Assembly: GCA_922989275.2 (NCBI GenBank)
Contig: OV277867.1
Location: 39,608,070 to 39,672,069 of the forward strand
Reading direction: 5' to 3'
Source of the DNA: Gari tellinella
Lineage: Eukaryota; Mollusca; Bivalvia; Cardiida; Psammobiidae
Length of the DNA: 64,000 bases
Shown here one piece after another: positions 57,801 through 64,000 of the stretch; position 1 is the stretch's first letter, and each line of letters begins with the position of its first letter. The position numbers and the translations under genes were made by a program. The notes under the pieces are model-generated. The model had not been told where the DNA came from and made no database searches. It saw only the letters and a list, made by a program, of their open reading frames with translations.

Positions 57801-60800
57801 CATCATAGTAACCCCTTTTCAAACCTTTACCCACGCCCAATAGGCACCTGTTCATCTGGTTTTCATGGGTGGCTTAACCCATCCCCCCTTATAACCTGTT
57901 TTTAGTTTTGAAGACAGGTGACATCTTAAAACAGGTTGCAAGTAAAGCAGAATGTACTATAGGGCACATTCTGCTTTTCTTTGAGCCTGCTTTAAGCTAC
58001 CTTAAGCTAGATATAAAAAAACAACTTGTGGTGCATTTTCATGACTGTGTATAAAGTCGATTTGTTTTCTTCAGTAGAGAAATAAATGTATAAAGGCATA
58101 TTTATGTGTGAAATTTATGTGTGAAAGGGTTAATCTTCTACCCTTGAAAGTTTAAATGAACAATTCCAGTTTCAAATTAAGTCTAGTCCATTTATCACTA
58201 TTTAGAGACCACAGACAGTGTAGACCCAGATCAGAATCAGAAGGCTCATGCAATTCCCTCTGATCTTGTTTGCATAGGACAAATGTAATCTTCACAGGTT
58301 CACTGTTTGTAAAGGAAAAGTATACTCATTGCTATGGTTCAATGGGTTAACCCTTATGGACAGAGTACATCCTTTGCAAACAAGGAAGACTTAGATTCAG
58401 AGTCTATCCTGCTTTCCATAATAGTTTATGTATTGTAGAGACAAATCCCTGAAGAGGCAGCATAAACTGGTCACTTTTCAGAAAATAAAATTGGAACATT
58501 TTGCAGTCTGACAAGGAATTATTAAAGTTTAATGTTACTGAAATAAACATTTCTCAATTGTTTCAGATCATTTGTCTATATCCACGCCTGATGCCATCGA
58601 GCTCAAACTTCCAGCGGAGTATACCTGCCCTACATGATATGGCTGACGTACAGCAGCTGGCCAGGGGAGATAAATCTGTGATACAAGAATATAAAGACTT
58701 CTTACGGGGACTGCTGGAAGACCTCAGAGGTACCAAAGATGGACATGGTTTTAAACAGGTTTGTCACTTAACCCTTAACCCATTACCCCATAAATACGCC
58801 TTTTTAGCTCACCTGGCACGAAGTGCCAAGGTGAGCTATTGTGATCGCCCTGTGTCCGTCGTCATTAGTCCGTCCGCACGCACGAAAGGTCCTTTGTTGG
58901 GTAGGGAGAACAATAGATTCCATTCATTCTGTGATTGCCCTATTGTTATTGTTGGATTTTTTTGTTGCTATTGGGTACTTTTAAACAAAAGAAAAACCCA
59001 ACAAGTGCCCAAATGGAAGGACGTCCGTCCGTCGTCAAACTTTTTCTTTAAAGAACTTCTTCTTGGAAACCACTGGGCCAATTTCTTCAAAACTTCATAG
59101 GATTGTTCCTTGTTGGGTACTCTCTCAGATTTCTTCAAATATAGGTGATTCAAATGAAATTGTGGTTGCCATGGCAACCAATTGATAAAACTTTAAAAAT
59201 CTTCTTCTCAAAAACTACTGGTCCCAATTGAAAATAATTTCACCCAAATGTGCCATTGGTGACCCTCTATCAGATTTCTTAAAATAATTTTCCTATCTTA
59301 AAAAACATGGCTGCTAGTGGGTGGGGCAGATTTTCCTTATATGGCTTTATAGTGAAAACTTCAAAAATCTTCTTCTCTGAAACCACTTGTTTGAAAGTTA
59401 TTTCACACAAATGATTCATGGGTGACCCTCTACCAGAGCTCTTAAAATTATTTTGATATCTAAAAAAACATGGCCGCCAGTGGGTGGGGCACGTTTTCCT
59501 TATATTATCCCGGTACCACCATTATTCGAACACCTTAGCATCTTCGAGTCAATTACAAATTTCTATGTGAATAAAAGTAATTTTTTACATAGATACAGGA
59601 TACACTGGTTATTTTCAACTTATAATACGATGGGTAAGTTATTGCAACTAAAATCGATTCTCTAACAATGTAAACAAAGCATAGTGGCCCGCTTACCTCA
59701 TTCTCAGTGGGATGCCAACCTAAATTCGAACAGCGGGTTTGACACCACAAAATGTCTACTAAGTCTATATGTAGTCCAGGGTAAGTGTTTGTTCATGAAA
59801 TGTCAGACAAAACATAACACAAGAGTCTGTAACCTCATAAAAAGTAAAATCAACTTGTTTTACATGTAATTTACAGTAGTTTAAAGACATAAAGTATCAA
59901 TTGTTAATGGCTACAGACAGGGCATTAGAAGGGATCTCCATCTTGATGTGAAATGCATCTAAAACAAAGAAGAAATTTCTTAAAGTTGTTGAACATATTT
60001 TTCTAAAAAAAAACTAGTGTACTGGAACCTGTAAGATAAACAAATATTTTGTTTATTCACTGTTACTTCTTATATGAAACACACTTAGGAAATAAAAAAA
60101 GTGAAAAAAGTGATAAAGACCCCTAGTTTGAGATTTGATCAAATTTAGTGGTCTGAACCCTCAATATAATTTATCCGGACCATTAGGGATGAGGTAAATA
60201 TAAAAGTTTTGCAGCCGATACACCACTGGTCATTTTTGTTGACAAAAAGGGTAGTTTGTGGCATAATTATACATTGGGAAATTTGGGATTAGATGTAAAT
60301 GCAATATTTATACTCGGAGAAGTTCAACAAATGCCCTTTTACCTGTTTACTGATTTTTTTTGCCGATTTTGAGTTCTTGACATTTCTACCGGTGTTACTG
60401 TCAAAATGTCACGCGCGATTATGCAAATTTGTTTGTAACCATAGATGTCACGCGAAATGATTCATGTGTTCGATTTTTGGTTGTGTTCGAATAACGGTTG
60501 TAAAGGGATACTGTATAGTAAAAACTTTAAAAATCTTCTTCTCTGAAACTACTTATCCAAATTGAAAATACTTTTACACAAATGATCCATTGATGACCCT
60601 CTACCAGATTTCTTAAAATAATATTGTTATCTTACAAAACATGGCCACCAGTGGGTTGGGCAAGTTTTCCTTATATTACTGTATAGAAACTTTTTAAAAA
60701 CCTTTCCTCTGAAACTACTGGTCCGATTTAAGAATAATTTAACAGAAATGATTCATGGGTTTTCCAAATCACTTGTTCAATTTGAAGTCACCAAGACCAT

Positions 60801-63449
60801 AACAATGGGTACCAGGTGAGCGATTTAGGGCCGCATGCAGCTCTTGTTACGTCTTTCATTTATTCTTTCTCTGAAGAACAGATCAGATTTATACAGCTGT
60901 GCATATGTATTATAAGAATTATGTTCTATATTATAGCAGATGATAGCTTAAAGCAGGCTGAAAGTAAAGCAGAATGCGCCTTAAGGCGCATTCTGCTTTT
61001 CTTTCAAACTGCTTTAAGTGGTCACGTATCTTCAATACTAGAAACAGGCTATTGGGTGATGGGTAAATCCCATAGCCTGATTTCAAGGTTAAAAACAGGT
61101 GGTTACTTAAAGCAGGCTGAAAGTAAGCAGAAATCTCGTATTGGAGATTTTTGCTTTACTCTCAGCCTGCTTTAAACAGCCACATATATAAGAATGTAGG
61201 ACAATTTACCTGTAGGTCTATATCAGAATATTGACTTGAAACCAGTTCACTATTTCAGAAGACATTGGCATGCATGTAGTGTTGGTGTTAATATAGCTAT
61301 GTGACATCTTAACTTTTTTAAAAAACAAGTATAAAAAGATAGCTAACCCATTAACCAATAGCCCGTTTCTAGTTTTGAAGATATGTGACCACTTTCAGCC
61401 TGCTTTAAGCTATTATCTGCTAGAATATAGAAACTATTTTTTATGATTTTTATTTGTGACAGTATAAATTGGAACTAGTTTCTTCAGTGGATGAATAAAT
61501 TAAAGGCGTAAAAAGGCGTATTTATGGGGTAATGGGTTAAAGAAAAGTGGTTTCTAAACCCTTACCACAATAGAAATGCCTTCTGATCAGATGCCTTTAC
61601 CAATTTCCCACATGAAATGCCTTATTTCAAGTTTCTATCATGTTCTGTTGACACTGAAAAACGTTTCTTCACACTGACAGATGGTTCTTAAAGCAGGCAG
61701 AAAGTAAAGCAGAAAGCTTTTTCTTTAAGCTGTCACCTGTCTTTTATACAATCAATAAGTCTTCTATTTAGTTGTCGTAATAGAGAGATTTTACTGTACT
61801 GTTAACGCATTCACCCCTAAAATTTTAAATGGAAAATTCCAATTTCAAAATAAGTCTAGTTCATTTTTGACTAGTTAGGGTTGATTTTAACAATATATTT
61901 CAAAATGACAAACAGTATAGACCCTGATCAGAGGGCTCCTTAAGGAGCCCTCTGATCAGAGTCTATACTGTTTGCATTTGACAAGTGACTGTGTTATCTT
62001 CACAGGTACACTGTTTGTAAATGATGAGTATACTCGTCGCTAGGGTTGAATGTGTTAAAGAAAGGGTTGAGATGTTTTGTATTCATACAAGTGTCTATTC
62101 TTTTAATACAGGAAATAGATGTAGCCCTGTTGAAACTGTATGCTGAAATCAACTCGCCAGAGTTACTTCCCCTGATTGAGGTGGACTCCGGTTGTGATCT
62201 CAAGGATTGTGTGGAGTGGTTAGAGAAGTTTGAGAGACATCATGCCCTAGCTACCCTGTATAAATACCATGGTGATAATGATAAAGCCTTACTGCTGTGG
62301 ACCAGGTAATATTATCATTATCAGCATCATCATCTAGTTTAGTTTAACTAGGCCATTGATTAATCCTTCTGATAAGGGTGAGGCCTGGCTGTCCAGTCTG
62401 GAACAAAGTCTCCCTCCAAGCTTGACGATTTTGTGGGTTGGTATTTTCCATCCCGAGAGCCACAGTAACTGCCCTTTGTCTTGGTGTTTTAATTTAGTAG
62501 ATGATCATAAACATAGCTTATGACTGTATAATGTCAAAATGTAGGTCATGACATTGTTATTGAAATATTACTCAAAATTGAGCTGAAACGTTTTCTTAAC
62601 CCATTCCCTTATAGAAATATTTTTTCCTTTATTTGGGCTTTCCATTCAGAAACATGTATTACTTGTAAATATGCATTCAGTCATAAAATCAAAAAGGATA
62701 AATCAATGATTTTATGGCTGAATGCATGAAACAAAATTGTGGCATATATTTGGACATGGCTTCCTTTGTTAAAGGTCCATAGTGGACGAAATATCTAAAA
62801 AGAGAAATTTTATAATTTTAAACTTAAATGGGTTGACATGTACTTAATTGTTGTCACACAAATAAATGTTAAAAAATAAACTTCAGATTATTTTAAGGTT
62901 CATTGTGTTTATGCTATAATATTAGTCATCACACCAGGGTCCATGCATATAAAGCATTTGAGTTGAGTTTGAAATCATTCTCAAGCATTTGATTGGTCAG
63001 ATTTGAGCCTGGACTAAAATCTCACCAATCAAATGCTTGAGAAGGCACTCATACTCAACTCAAACGCTTCATAAGGGCTGGGCCTTGCTCTCTAAGATTT
63101 GTTAAGTCCAGAAGTGTTCAGATTTCAGAGGTTTTACTGTTTAACCAGGGCTCCAGATAAGGGGCATATTTCAAAAACTAAAATCCTTTATTTCTGATTT
63201 AAACCCTTTGGTGTCACTACTCATTAGAATCGTCTCGAAGAGACGATTCTAATGAGTAGTCACACCATAGTATTTAGCGCTGAAATGATCAAGAAAAATG
63301 CTGGATTTGTTCAGTTTACTCCCTCTTATCTGAAGTCCTGTTACTGTTTTACTAAAGATGAAATATTTTCTGACTTTCAGATTGGTGAATGGTGAAATAA
63401 AAGATGAAACATTCCCAGGCCTAGAATTTGTTGTTAACTTTTTGTCAAG
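40479..63449 (+). CDS. TGFBRAP1: TGFBRAP1 / Vps3-type CORVET subunit, 5' part of gene (13 exons)
   Basis: Exons: 40479-40553, 48569-48621, 50044-50137, 50836-50934, 52029-52220, 53189-53323, 54795-54955, 55932-56064, 56658-56753, 57302-57406, 58567-58758, 62112-62305, 63381-63449. They splice in phase to 532 residues and the frame is open at the last donor. Residues about 26-295 form the CNH (citron homology) beta-propeller; from about 310 the TRAP1/Vps39-type helical clathrin-repeat region begins. Signature stretches such as IECIDVCGKNLYIGTNDC, DEFITIH, ILDQQQKQ and IDVALLKLYAE match vertebrate TGFBRAP1 nearly residue for residue. Family knowledge: it tethers Rab5-positive early endosomes as part of CORVET, and the vertebrate protein binds TGF-beta receptors and SMAD4. 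The vertebrate protein is about 860 residues, so about 60% is visible. Vps39 is the closest alternative, but the detailed match favours TGFBRAP1. Confidence 0.95.
40630..40815. repeat. Family E hairpin (CAGGGCTCCAGATAA ends)
   Basis: 'agctccagataaggagggtatttcaaaac' pairs with 'gtttactccctcctatctggagc'. The core is 'tttgaatcgtctcttcgagacgattcaaatgagtagtgacacc'. About ten copies lie in the right third of the window. Confidence 0.85.
42370..45860. repeat. Higher-order minisatellite, period about 1,054 bp
   Basis: The basic unit is about 150-190 bp with 'gcctgtgtcgggttcaaacacagaccaggcatactgaggattt', 'attttggatttactggcctgtaggatatgcaatttgggggcacaggc' and 'ttggttggggagggggcacactgtcatgcccccatccttgttactacg'. 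Blocks of six units repeat as nearly identical super-units starting near 42,580, 43,637 and 44,692 (offset about 1,054 bp). A single-unit ancestor-like fragment is at 42225-42320. Confidence 0.92.
45775..45812. repeat. Poly-C run (38 C) at end of minisatellite
   Basis: An uninterrupted run of C where the other units read 'catgcccccatcc'. It is probably expanded by slippage and may be inexact in an assembly. Confidence 0.8.
46136..46360. repeat. Family F hairpin, right part after the 5.3-kb insertion
   Basis: 'tgaaccctagtcccgcatataggcgtccttttcaaacagtgtacatgtg' and so on to 'agtttcagggaggaaagagttaa'. The left end (TTAACCCTTTGAAC) is at 40862-40875. The hairpin pairs 'caaacagtgaagaccc' with 'gggtcttcactgtttg'. 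Confidence 0.85.
46360..46490. repeat. Family E hairpin, partial
   Basis: 'tattagaatcgtctctttaagacgattcaaattag' core and 'caccatagggtttggtttaaacataaa'. The outer ends are lost. Confidence 0.7.
46500..47860. other. TGFBRAP1 intron 1, no recognised feature
   Basis: Non-repetitive sequence as far as I can tell. It includes short near-repeats of 'cccaatttgactaaaaatgac'. No exon was recognised. Confidence 0.45.
47860..48068. repeat. Family A2 nested foldback
   Basis: Outer arms 'ggctgccataagttgatgatgaaaaatcctaatatt' and 'aaaatccgaagattttggaaaaatcaggagaaatggcagccc'. The inner hairpin is diverged, around 'gtgccttaaggccc'. Confidence 0.78.
48569..48621 (+). CDS. TGFBRAP1: TGFBRAP1 exon 2
   Basis: Acceptor TATCTATTACAG; donor ACTG|GTAAGT after 48621; phase 0 in, phase 2 out. 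Encodes IECIDVCGKNLYIGTND plus part of Cys, the first blade of the CNH propeller. Confidence 0.94.
48648..48842. repeat. Family J inverted repeat (TACAGTCGAA ends)
   Basis: The ends TACAGTCGAATTTTGATATC and its inverse 'gatatcgaagttcgactgta'. The centre is 'tcaaagttcaaacatggcttagccatgttttaactttga'. One copy is visible in the window. Confidence 0.78.
48885..49100. repeat. Family E hairpin copy
   Basis: 'cagggctccagataagaggagtaaactgaac' to 'atactcccctaagggcccttatctt'. The core has an extra 'attctattggagacga' duplication. Confidence 0.8.
49230..49395. repeat. Family E hairpin copy, core shortened
   Basis: 'cagggctccagatgaaagggagtttactga' pairs with 'aatactccctttatctggagccctg'. The inner palindrome is reduced. 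Confidence 0.78.
49800..50010. repeat. Family C hairpin copy, diverged
   Basis: The core 'gagcctgatcagacaccgggttacccggcgtctgatctggcttc' with flanking 'aaacattttgga' and 'caaactgtttgcaattgg'. Ends in 'gtcttctccactg', close to the acceptor of exon 3. Confidence 0.8.
50044..50137 (+). CDS. TGFBRAP1: TGFBRAP1 exon 3
   Basis: Acceptor ACTATTTACAG; donor TTG|GTAAGG after 50137. The first base completes Cys; then FVVHYMVEENTSQSGKVSFR and ADKQGHKYLAL (CNH domain). Confidence 0.93.
50218..50462. mobile_element. Family C hairpin MITE, complete
   Basis: The ends ACAGTGGAGAATCTGTTATT and AATAACAGATTCTCCACTGT are exact inverse. The core is 'ggagccagatcagacgccgggtaacccggcgtctaacaggctcc'. It is the inverse of the copy at 19134-19381 and nearly identical to it. 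Confidence 0.9.
50836..50934 (+). CDS. TGFBRAP1: TGFBRAP1 exon 4
   Basis: Acceptor TTTTGATATTACAG; donor GAG|GTATTA after 50934; 33 codons, phase 0-0. Encodes KKPVTQLKAASALNRILVLC and then DNTLTMLNMMDLE (CNH domain). Confidence 0.94.
51000..51300. repeat. Family A hairpin copy
   Basis: 'cattaccccatagcatgtttctagttttgacaacaggtaactac', a perfect inner hairpin GCAGAATGCGCC / GGCGCATTCTGC around TTGG, and the end 'gtcgtaaaaaggtgtatttatggggtaatggg'. A short second hairpin lies at 51355-51450. Confidence 0.85.
51683..51930. repeat. Family F hairpin, complete with TTAA ends
   Basis: It starts TTAACCCTTTGAACCCTAAT and ends 'agggaggaaagagttaa'. The inner palindrome 'cagatcagagggctcctaaaggagccctctgatcagg' is flanked by 'caaacagtgaagacc' / 'ggtcttcactgtttg'. 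It is the intact reference for the copy broken at 40875. Confidence 0.88.
52029..52220 (+). CDS. TGFBRAP1: TGFBRAP1 exon 5
   Basis: Acceptor AATATGTTACAG; donor GTG|GTATGT after 52220; 64 codons, phase 0-0. Encodes PVMGGAKIKGVTNFCLNENP, then GNPFSVEICVTLKKKQIQMY and KDMSMAEPAHVV (CNH domain). Confidence 0.95.
52380..52570. repeat. Family E hairpin with ATTAA on both sides
   Basis: 'cagggttccagataaggagagtaattc' to 'tttactccctcatatctggggctctg', with the core 'attagaatcgcctcttcgagacgattctaat'. ATTAA directly flanks both ends. A truncated copy follows at 52870-52985. Confidence 0.82.
53189..53323 (+). CDS. TGFBRAP1: TGFBRAP1 exon 6
   Basis: Acceptor GGGTATTACAG; donor AAG|GTAAGT after 53323; 45 codons, phase 0-0. 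Encodes GLDGTVVCAGLTSLYCMVNY, then GQHTDLFPI and RPIVKRISK (CNH domain). Confidence 0.94.
53430..54070. repeat. Family A element split by about 380 bp of other sequence
   Basis: 'aaccctttctcacatataaa' and 'agtttacttcttcactaaagaaaatagtcccaatttatagagtcatgaac' are family A text. After 53520-53890 (unrelated, with 'atacgagactcgcgagac') the family resumes with 'catgaacatacaccaaaataaat' and the hairpin. 'catgaac' is repeated at both junctions, and 'cacagaattatac' / 'gtataattccgtg' form inverted ends of the inserted piece. Confidence 0.6.
54555..54750. repeat. Family E hairpin, complete
   Basis: 'agagctccagataagaggaatatttaaaa' to 'gtttactccctcttatctggagccctg', with a perfect core 'gatcgtctcttcgagacgattctaatgagtagttacaccat'. 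A partial copy lies at 54360-54535. Confidence 0.85.
54795..54955 (+). CDS. TGFBRAP1: TGFBRAP1 exon 7
   Basis: Acceptor CTGTATTTCAG; donor CACAG|GTAAGC after 54955; 53 codons plus two bases. Encodes EEFLLTGPSALGMFVTSEGI, then SQRPPLQWSENLISVGYVHP and YILAMNDEFITIH (end of CNH). Confidence 0.96.
54995..55345. repeat. Family A hairpins: one truncated, one complete, nested
   Basis: A copy starting 'ttaaccctttaccccatagc' is broken after 'gcagaatgcaccttaaggtgcacc'. A second, inverted copy 'ttaacccattaccgcataaat...' begins there and runs to 'gaaacaggctatggggtaat'. The second hairpin is GCATAATGCGCC / GGCGCATTATGC. Confidence 0.78.
55932..56064 (+). CDS. TGFBRAP1: TGFBRAP1 exon 8
   Basis: Acceptor TTTCATATCAG; donor CAG|GTAAGT after 56064. 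One base completes Ser; then ILDQQQKQAIPFQGG, DFDGRLFVASAREIYALVPV and AWEKQ. This is the end of the propeller and the linker to the helical region. Confidence 0.95.
56160..56400. repeat. Family F hairpin copy, diverged
   Basis: 'taagtgtagatgtgaggagtacacttgtcctttgcaaacagtgaag' and 'cctcagatcagggtcttcactgtttg', ending 'gtttcaggggattatgatttaa'. Confidence 0.75.
56490..56657 (+). repeat. 56-bp tandem triplication that includes the exon 9 acceptor
   Basis: Three units with 'gaaatgctgtgttgttatactcttggttgctttgtttgtata' end in CATACAG (56545), CATACAG (56601) and TATAG (56657). The spacing is exactly 56 bp, and the last AG is the acceptor that keeps the reading frame. Confidence 0.9.
56658..56753 (+). 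CDS. TGFBRAP1: TGFBRAP1 exon 9
   Basis: Acceptor TTTGTATAG; donor AAG|GTCAGT after 56753; 32 codons, phase 0-0. Encodes VQSLLADKRTQEALDLARNA and NRVGMSREKFLK, the first helices of the TRAP1/Vps39 domain 1. Confidence 0.94.
56765..57030. repeat. Family H element, uninterrupted
   Basis: Ends 'gtcatggcaaaacctgccttattgcattgcaac' and 'caatgcaataaggcaggttttgttgtggcac' are inverse. It contains 'gaccaagcaccgctgtcatcacaggctttgcatctgagtttggtct' and 'gccaaaactgtatatgatacag'-like text. The empty site of the 9-kb element can be read here. Confidence 0.82.
57302..57406 (+). CDS. TGFBRAP1: TGFBRAP1 exon 10
   Basis: Acceptor TTCTTCTTGTAG; donor GAG|GTATTT after 57406; 35 codons. Encodes IFRRIQQQAGFIEFSQRNFD and EALDLFKNGQADIRE (TRAP1/Vps39 domain). 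Confidence 0.95.
57430..57780. repeat. Family D element copy
   Basis: Ends 'cagtgctccctctcttcaacgacacc' and 'gttgggagggagcactgta'. The core is 'cttgaatccatatcagacgccgcataacgcggcatctgatctggat'. Confidence 0.85.
57870..58140. repeat. Family A hairpin with TTAA ends
   Basis: It starts TTAACCCATCCCCCCTTATA and ends 'gtgtgaaagggttaa'. The hairpin is GCAGAATGTACTATAGGGCACATTCTGC. A reversed family F fragment follows at 58130-58350. Confidence 0.8.
58567..58758 (+). CDS. TGFBRAP1: TGFBRAP1 exon 11
   Basis: Acceptor CAATTGTTTCAG; donor CAG|GTTTGT after 58758; 64 codons, phase 0-0. Encodes IICLYPRLMPSSSNFQRSIP, then LHDMADVQQLARGDKSVIQE and YKDFLRGLLEDLRG (Vps39 domain 1). Confidence 0.95.
58806..60848. 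mobile_element. AGCTCACCTGG-type element inserted in a family A repeat
   Basis: The left end is a hairpin, AGCTCACCTGGCACGAAGTG + CCAAGGTGAGCT. The right part has 'accaggtgagcgatttagggccgcatgcagctcttg'. The body repeats 'aatcttcttctctgaaaccact' and 'acatggccgccagtgggtggggc' about four times. The flanking family A text rejoins: 'cccataaatacgccttttt' at 58787 and 'acgtctttcatttattctttctctgaag' at 60849. The superfamily is unknown to me. Confidence 0.75.
59508..60508. mobile_element. 1,001-bp TA-flanked MITE nested in the AGCTCACC element
   Basis: The ends TCCCGGTACCACCATTATTC and GTTCGAATAACGGTTGTAAA + GGGA are imperfect inverted repeats. TA lies outside both (59506-59507 and 60509-60510). The empty site 'ttttccttatattactgtatag' is read at 60665-60686 in a sister unit. 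No transposase was seen; TA duplication and size fit a Tc1/mariner-dependent element. Confidence 0.85.
60849..61190. repeat. Family A hairpins (two)
   Basis: 60849-61065 has the perfect core AGCAGAATGCGCCTTAAGGC with matching arms. 61065-61190 has a second hairpin, AGCAGAAATCTCGTATTGGA with matching arms: the same outer frame but a different inner core. Confidence 0.82.
61340..61750. repeat. Family A copies, partly deleted
   Basis: 'aacccattaaccaatagcccgtttctagttttgaagat' to 'aaggcgtatttatggggtaatgggttaa' (61340-61550), with the left hairpin arm missing. A further fragment to 61750 joins family G text 'ttgtcgtaatagagagattttactgta'. Confidence 0.7.
61800..62060. repeat. Family F hairpin, inverted, perfect core
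   Basis: It starts TTAACGCATTCACCCCTAAA and ends 'gttgaatgtgttaa'. The core 'ctgatcagagggctccttaaggagccctctgatcag' pairs perfectly, flanked by 'aaacagtatagacc' / 'gtctatactgttt'. It ends about 50 bp before exon 12. Confidence 0.85.
62112..62305 (+). CDS. TGFBRAP1: TGFBRAP1 exon 12
   Basis: Acceptor TTTTAATACAG; donor CCAG|GTAATA after 62305; 64 codons plus two bases. Encodes EIDVALLKLYAEINSPELLP, then CVEWLEKFERHHALATLYKY and KALLLWT (clathrin-repeat-type helices). Confidence 0.96.
62620..62740. repeat. Short inverted repeat
   Basis: 'tatgcattcagtcataaaatca' pairs with 'tgattttatggctgaatgcat' around 'aaaaggataaatcaa'. Only one copy was seen. Confidence 0.6.
62940..63085. repeat. Family I palindrome copy 2
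   Basis: 'ttctcaagcatttgattggtcagatttgagcctgg' pairs with 'ctcaccaatcaaatgcttgagaa'. Outer arms 'gcatttgagttgagtttg' and 'actcaactcaaacgc'. Confidence 0.8.
63147..63345. repeat. Family E hairpin copy
   Basis: 'cagggctccagataaggggcatatttcaaaa' to 'tttactccctcttatctgaagtcctg'. The core 'ctcattagaatcgtctcgaagagacgattctaatgag' is perfect. It ends about 35 bp before exon 13. Confidence 0.85.
63381..63449 (+). CDS. TGFBRAP1: TGFBRAP1 exon 13 (last in window)
   Basis: Acceptor TGACTTTCAG; donor TCAAG|GTAAGT after 63449. One base completes Arg; then LVNGEIKDETFPGLEFVVNF and LS plus two bases. Matches the vertebrate 'IVNGDVQDSTRSDLYEYIVDFLTY' region. Further exons lie beyond 64000. Confidence 0.9.
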
Positions 63450-63559
63450 GTAAGTAAAAATACACACAGTCAAAAATTGAAAACTTGAGCTGGTTGAAGC
63501 CAAACTTACCTGTATTGATTCAGTTTGATTAACACTTTACTAACTTTAAGAAAGGTGAC

Positions 63560-63815
63560 CACTTAACCCGTTTCCCCATAAACACACCTTTTAGGCCTTT
63601 AATTTTTTTCCTTCACTAAAGAAAATAGTTCTTATTTAATCAGTCAAAATAGAAATCGTAAGAAATATTTTCTATATTTTAGCAGATAATAGCTTAAAGC
63701 AGGCTGAAAGTAAAGCAGAATGCGCCTTAAGGCGCATTCTGCTTTACTTTTAACCTGCTTTAAGTGGTCACCAATCTTTTAAACTAGAAATAGGCTATGG
63801 GGTAATGGGTAAAAG
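63560..63815. repeat. Family A hairpin, perfect core
   Basis: Starts 'taacccgtttccccataaacac' and ends 'tagaaataggctatggggtaatggg'. The arms are 'agcttaaagcaggctgaaagtaaagcagaatgcgcc' and inverse around TTAA. A fragment of the same family and a family F start (TTAACCATTTGAACCCTAGT) follow to 64000. Confidence 0.85.
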
Positions 63816-64000
63816 CAGGTTGAAAGTAAAGCAGAATGTGCCTTAACCATTTGAACCCTAGTAAAGCATATATGTTTTCTTTGCAAATAGTGTATACTTG
63901 TACACAAAGGTGCCCTCTGATCGCTCTGATCAGGTTCTGTAGTGTTTTTCATACTACAATACATTGCCAAAAAGAACCCTTAAAGCCGAACATGGACTAA

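Noticed and set aside
58501..59100. 199-codon open frame
   Set aside because: It is exon 11 (58567-58758) read through its acceptor and donor into a family A repeat and the AGCTCACC element.
63780..63980. Further TGFBRAP1 exon near the right edge
   Set aside because: The sequence is family A and F repeat text; no splice-flanked coding match was found after 63449.

Overview
The window is metazoan nuclear DNA, AT-rich, with long introns, GT-AG splice sites and very dense short inverted-repeat elements. The repeat style, including a tRNA-derived SINE and an AGCTCACC-type element, fits a bivalve mollusc. That assignment is inference from repeat character and gene content; the species cannot be named from the sequence alone.

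Two protein genes are supported, both on the + strand and both cut by the window edges. (1) Positions 406-19126 hold the last eight coding exons (313 residues) of a DEG/ENaC/ASIC-superfamily sodium channel: most of the extracellular domain, the second membrane helix with its G-G-S selectivity motif, and the cytoplasmic tail. The N-terminus and first membrane helix lie upstream of the window. (2) Positions 40479-63449 hold the first thirteen coding exons (532 residues) of TGFBRAP1, the Vps3-type subunit of the CORVET endosomal tether, with a CNH domain followed by the start of the clathrin-repeat region. The gene runs off the right edge. All splice phases agree across both models. The genes have no obvious functional link. 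The roughly 21 kb between them contains no recognisable gene.

Layout: 1-19126 channel exons and introns, with MITEs, a 2.5-kb foldback element (4561-7059), a decayed Tc1-like transposon (about 7080-7650) and a 33-bp satellite (4200-4435 and 7985-9320). 19134-24990: a hairpin MITE directly after the stop codon, a 46-bp dimeric satellite (20230-21890) and dispersed repeats. 25000-34019: a 9.0-kb palindromic element whose inverted arms are built of a GTCGAA/TTCGAC satellite, inserted with an 8-bp target duplication into an older repeat. 34391-36197: a CAGGGGCGTAGC-ended element. 36200-40478: dispersed repeats, including a perfect 98-bp palindrome with an 8-bp target duplication just upstream of TGFBRAP1. 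40876-46135: a 5.3-kb element in TGFBRAP1 intron 1 that carries a higher-order minisatellite of about 1054 bp. 46136-64000: TGFBRAP1 exons among many hairpin MITEs.

The main biological interest is the transposon archaeology. There are several distinct families of near-perfect hairpin elements, three of them with piggyBac-like TTAA ends. There are two large elements that carry satellite DNA, nested insertions for which the empty site can be read elsewhere in the window, and a three-copy tandem duplication of a 3' splice site next to TGFBRAP1 exon 9.
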